From Cyanoderma ruficeps (lineage: Eukaryota; Chordata; Aves; Passeriformes; Timaliidae): a stretch of 64,000 bases of DNA. The stretch spans positions 6,041,390 through 6,105,389 of the forward strand of contig VZDJ01007747.1 in NCBI GenBank assembly GCA_008694505.1. The letters are read 5' to 3'. The translations under genes and the position numbers were made by a program. This document shows, one piece after another, positions 62,656 to 64,000 of the stretch. Within the stretch, counting starts at the first letter, position 1, and every line of letters starts with the position of its first letter. A model generated the notes under the pieces. The model saw nothing but the letters and a program-made list of their open reading frames with translations. It did not search any database and had not been told where the DNA came from.

Positions 62656-64000
62656 AGGAAAGCAAGAAGTACAATCCTCTGTTCAGCTGTAGCTGTTTTA
62701 GAGCTAATTCTTTGGCTTAAATACGTTGGCAGGTCCCTGGAGGTGCAGTGGTTACTTAGGGCTGATTGATGGGGCAGCATTACACAGCTGCTTTCCTCGA
62801 GAAGATCATACTCGCATCAGTGACGTGACTGTTTGGATTAACAAAGGGGCACACAGGAGATGTGGGGCAGACTTAAAGATAACAGACAGGAATGGAACAG
62901 AACTTGCCCACAGGAGATCCTAAGTCTTCTTCCCAGGAAAAGAAAAATTGTCCTGTGCTTTTATGGCCATATGTGTAGTAGGTAAGATTATCCAATTTCT
63001 GATACTTCCACCAAGTATATTCTTAATGACATCTGTTTTTTAATAAGTTTGGAAATTATCTGCAATTTATTATAATGTTTTAAATTAGAATAATTGCGAT
63101 CCATTGGAGAGAATTTGTAGTTGATTTGGTTGGGGTTTTTTTTCCAAACGGAATTGTTGCTATTCTTCTTTTCTATTTCAGTAATGTGTAATAAAAACAG
63201 AAAATAGGAAAGTCAAATTTAAAAACACTGCTACAATTACTAATGACCCAGTTTCATTGCAAGATGCAAAAATATCTGGAAAGTCTTGTTTTATGTTCAA
63301 TATGGCTTCTGTCATTCTTAGAAGATGCAGCTATATCTGATAAAAAAATTGTACCTAAAATGTAAGTAGGCTTGTTCCAGTTCCACTAGTGGAGTCTGCA
63401 AAGGTAGGAAAAAGCAAAATGGACCAAGTTAACATGAAAAATTGCTTACCTGACAGAAATTAAGACTTTTGTAGAGTGTCAGGTTACCATTACTTTGAGC
63501 CATTGGCAGTAACCGGTGTTTTGAACTTTAATGTAAATTAATCCTTCTCCAAATTTACAAATCGGTATAATGTAGGTCAGGTGCAGATTTTTTCTGTCTG
63601 TTTCCTCACCAACCTACAAAGAGAAGGGCAGGGGCTTGAGTAAGTCTGTAAAGGGAATGTTGTTTTGGCCAGGACAACTCGTATGCTACCAGGCATTGCT
63701 CCACGTAAGTGTACCTGAGAAGTCAGTAACATTTTTGGAAAAAGCATCTATGCTGAAACTGCTACTACATAATTAAATTAATTTCTATTTTGCTTAGGAA
63801 AAAGTAGAAAAGCTGCAGAGAAATGCAGTTTTGTTTTCGAAAACTAGGTGAGCACATGATAATTCTTCATCCTAGGTACAGCACTTCTGTGTATTAAATT
63901 TTTATTAAAATAAGTGGTAACTAAACATTAAAATTCCAAATGCTATCTCGGTTCCAAATTTTGCTTTGGCATATGAGTTTGGAAACAACAAGGCAACTGG
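62656..64000. other. AT-rich noncoding DNA, no gene recognised
   Basis: Between 62795 and 62828 three CpG dinucleotides occur, one in a cAMP-response-element-like TGACGTGA (62821-62828). A 65-codon frame covers it (62726-62923), with no recognisable motif. The rest to the window end shows nothing identifiable. Confidence 0.6.

Noticed and set aside
62726..62923. 65-codon frame with CpG and a CRE-like site
   Set aside because: No recognisable domain, and the start lies close behind a CR1 tail; kept only as a note in the flanking region.

Overview
This window looks like avian nuclear DNA that does not encode a recognisable protein. The evidence is the repeat set. There are four clear CR1 (chicken repeat 1) LINE copies whose 3' ends are the avian type, ending in a degenerate ATTCTATG/ATTCTGTG unit rather than poly(A). 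There is also one internal CR1 ORF2 relic and one solo LTR of an endogenous-retrovirus family common in songbirds and other modern birds. No Alu, primate- or rodent-type L1 or B1/B2, bacterial operon, phage module, tRNA, rRNA or CRISPR array was seen. The exact species cannot be read from the sequence; a passerine or other neoavian bird is my best guess, from the LTR type.

Layout. 1-2458: plain AT-rich DNA with a small CpG cluster near 1335-1370. 2459-2809: a CR1 3' end (+) with an internal deletion. 5018-5803: a decayed internal piece of CR1 ORF2 (+) that lacks the usual 3' end. 9396-9510: a G/T-rich low-complexity tract. 14354-14381: a 28-base assembly gap beside an A-rich run. 17875-17973: a short CpG-retaining open segment behind a good splice-acceptor-like sequence, the only candidate for a coding exon, and a weak one. 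28574-29398: a long CR1 copy (-). 32227-32485: an isolated CpG-rich patch with a GC box. 33590-33609: a canonical G-quadruplex motif on the minus strand. 33765-34140: a CR1 copy whose 5' part is inverted relative to its 3' part, as in twin priming. 55403-55976: a solo LTR (+) with a perfect 5-base target-site duplication. 62450-62655: a CR1 3' end (+) of another subfamily. Between these are simple repeats, homopolymers and a few perfect short inverted repeats.

The open frames in the window (none above 142 codons) look like chance frames: they are rich in Phe, Leu, Ser and Cys, have no domain I recognise, and often overlap frames on the opposite strand. The simplest reading is a large intron or a gene-poor interval of a macrochromosome. 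I found no convincing undescribed biological system. The items most worth checking are the CpG-rich patch at 32227-32485, the exon candidate at 17875 and the CR1 inversion at 33765-34140.
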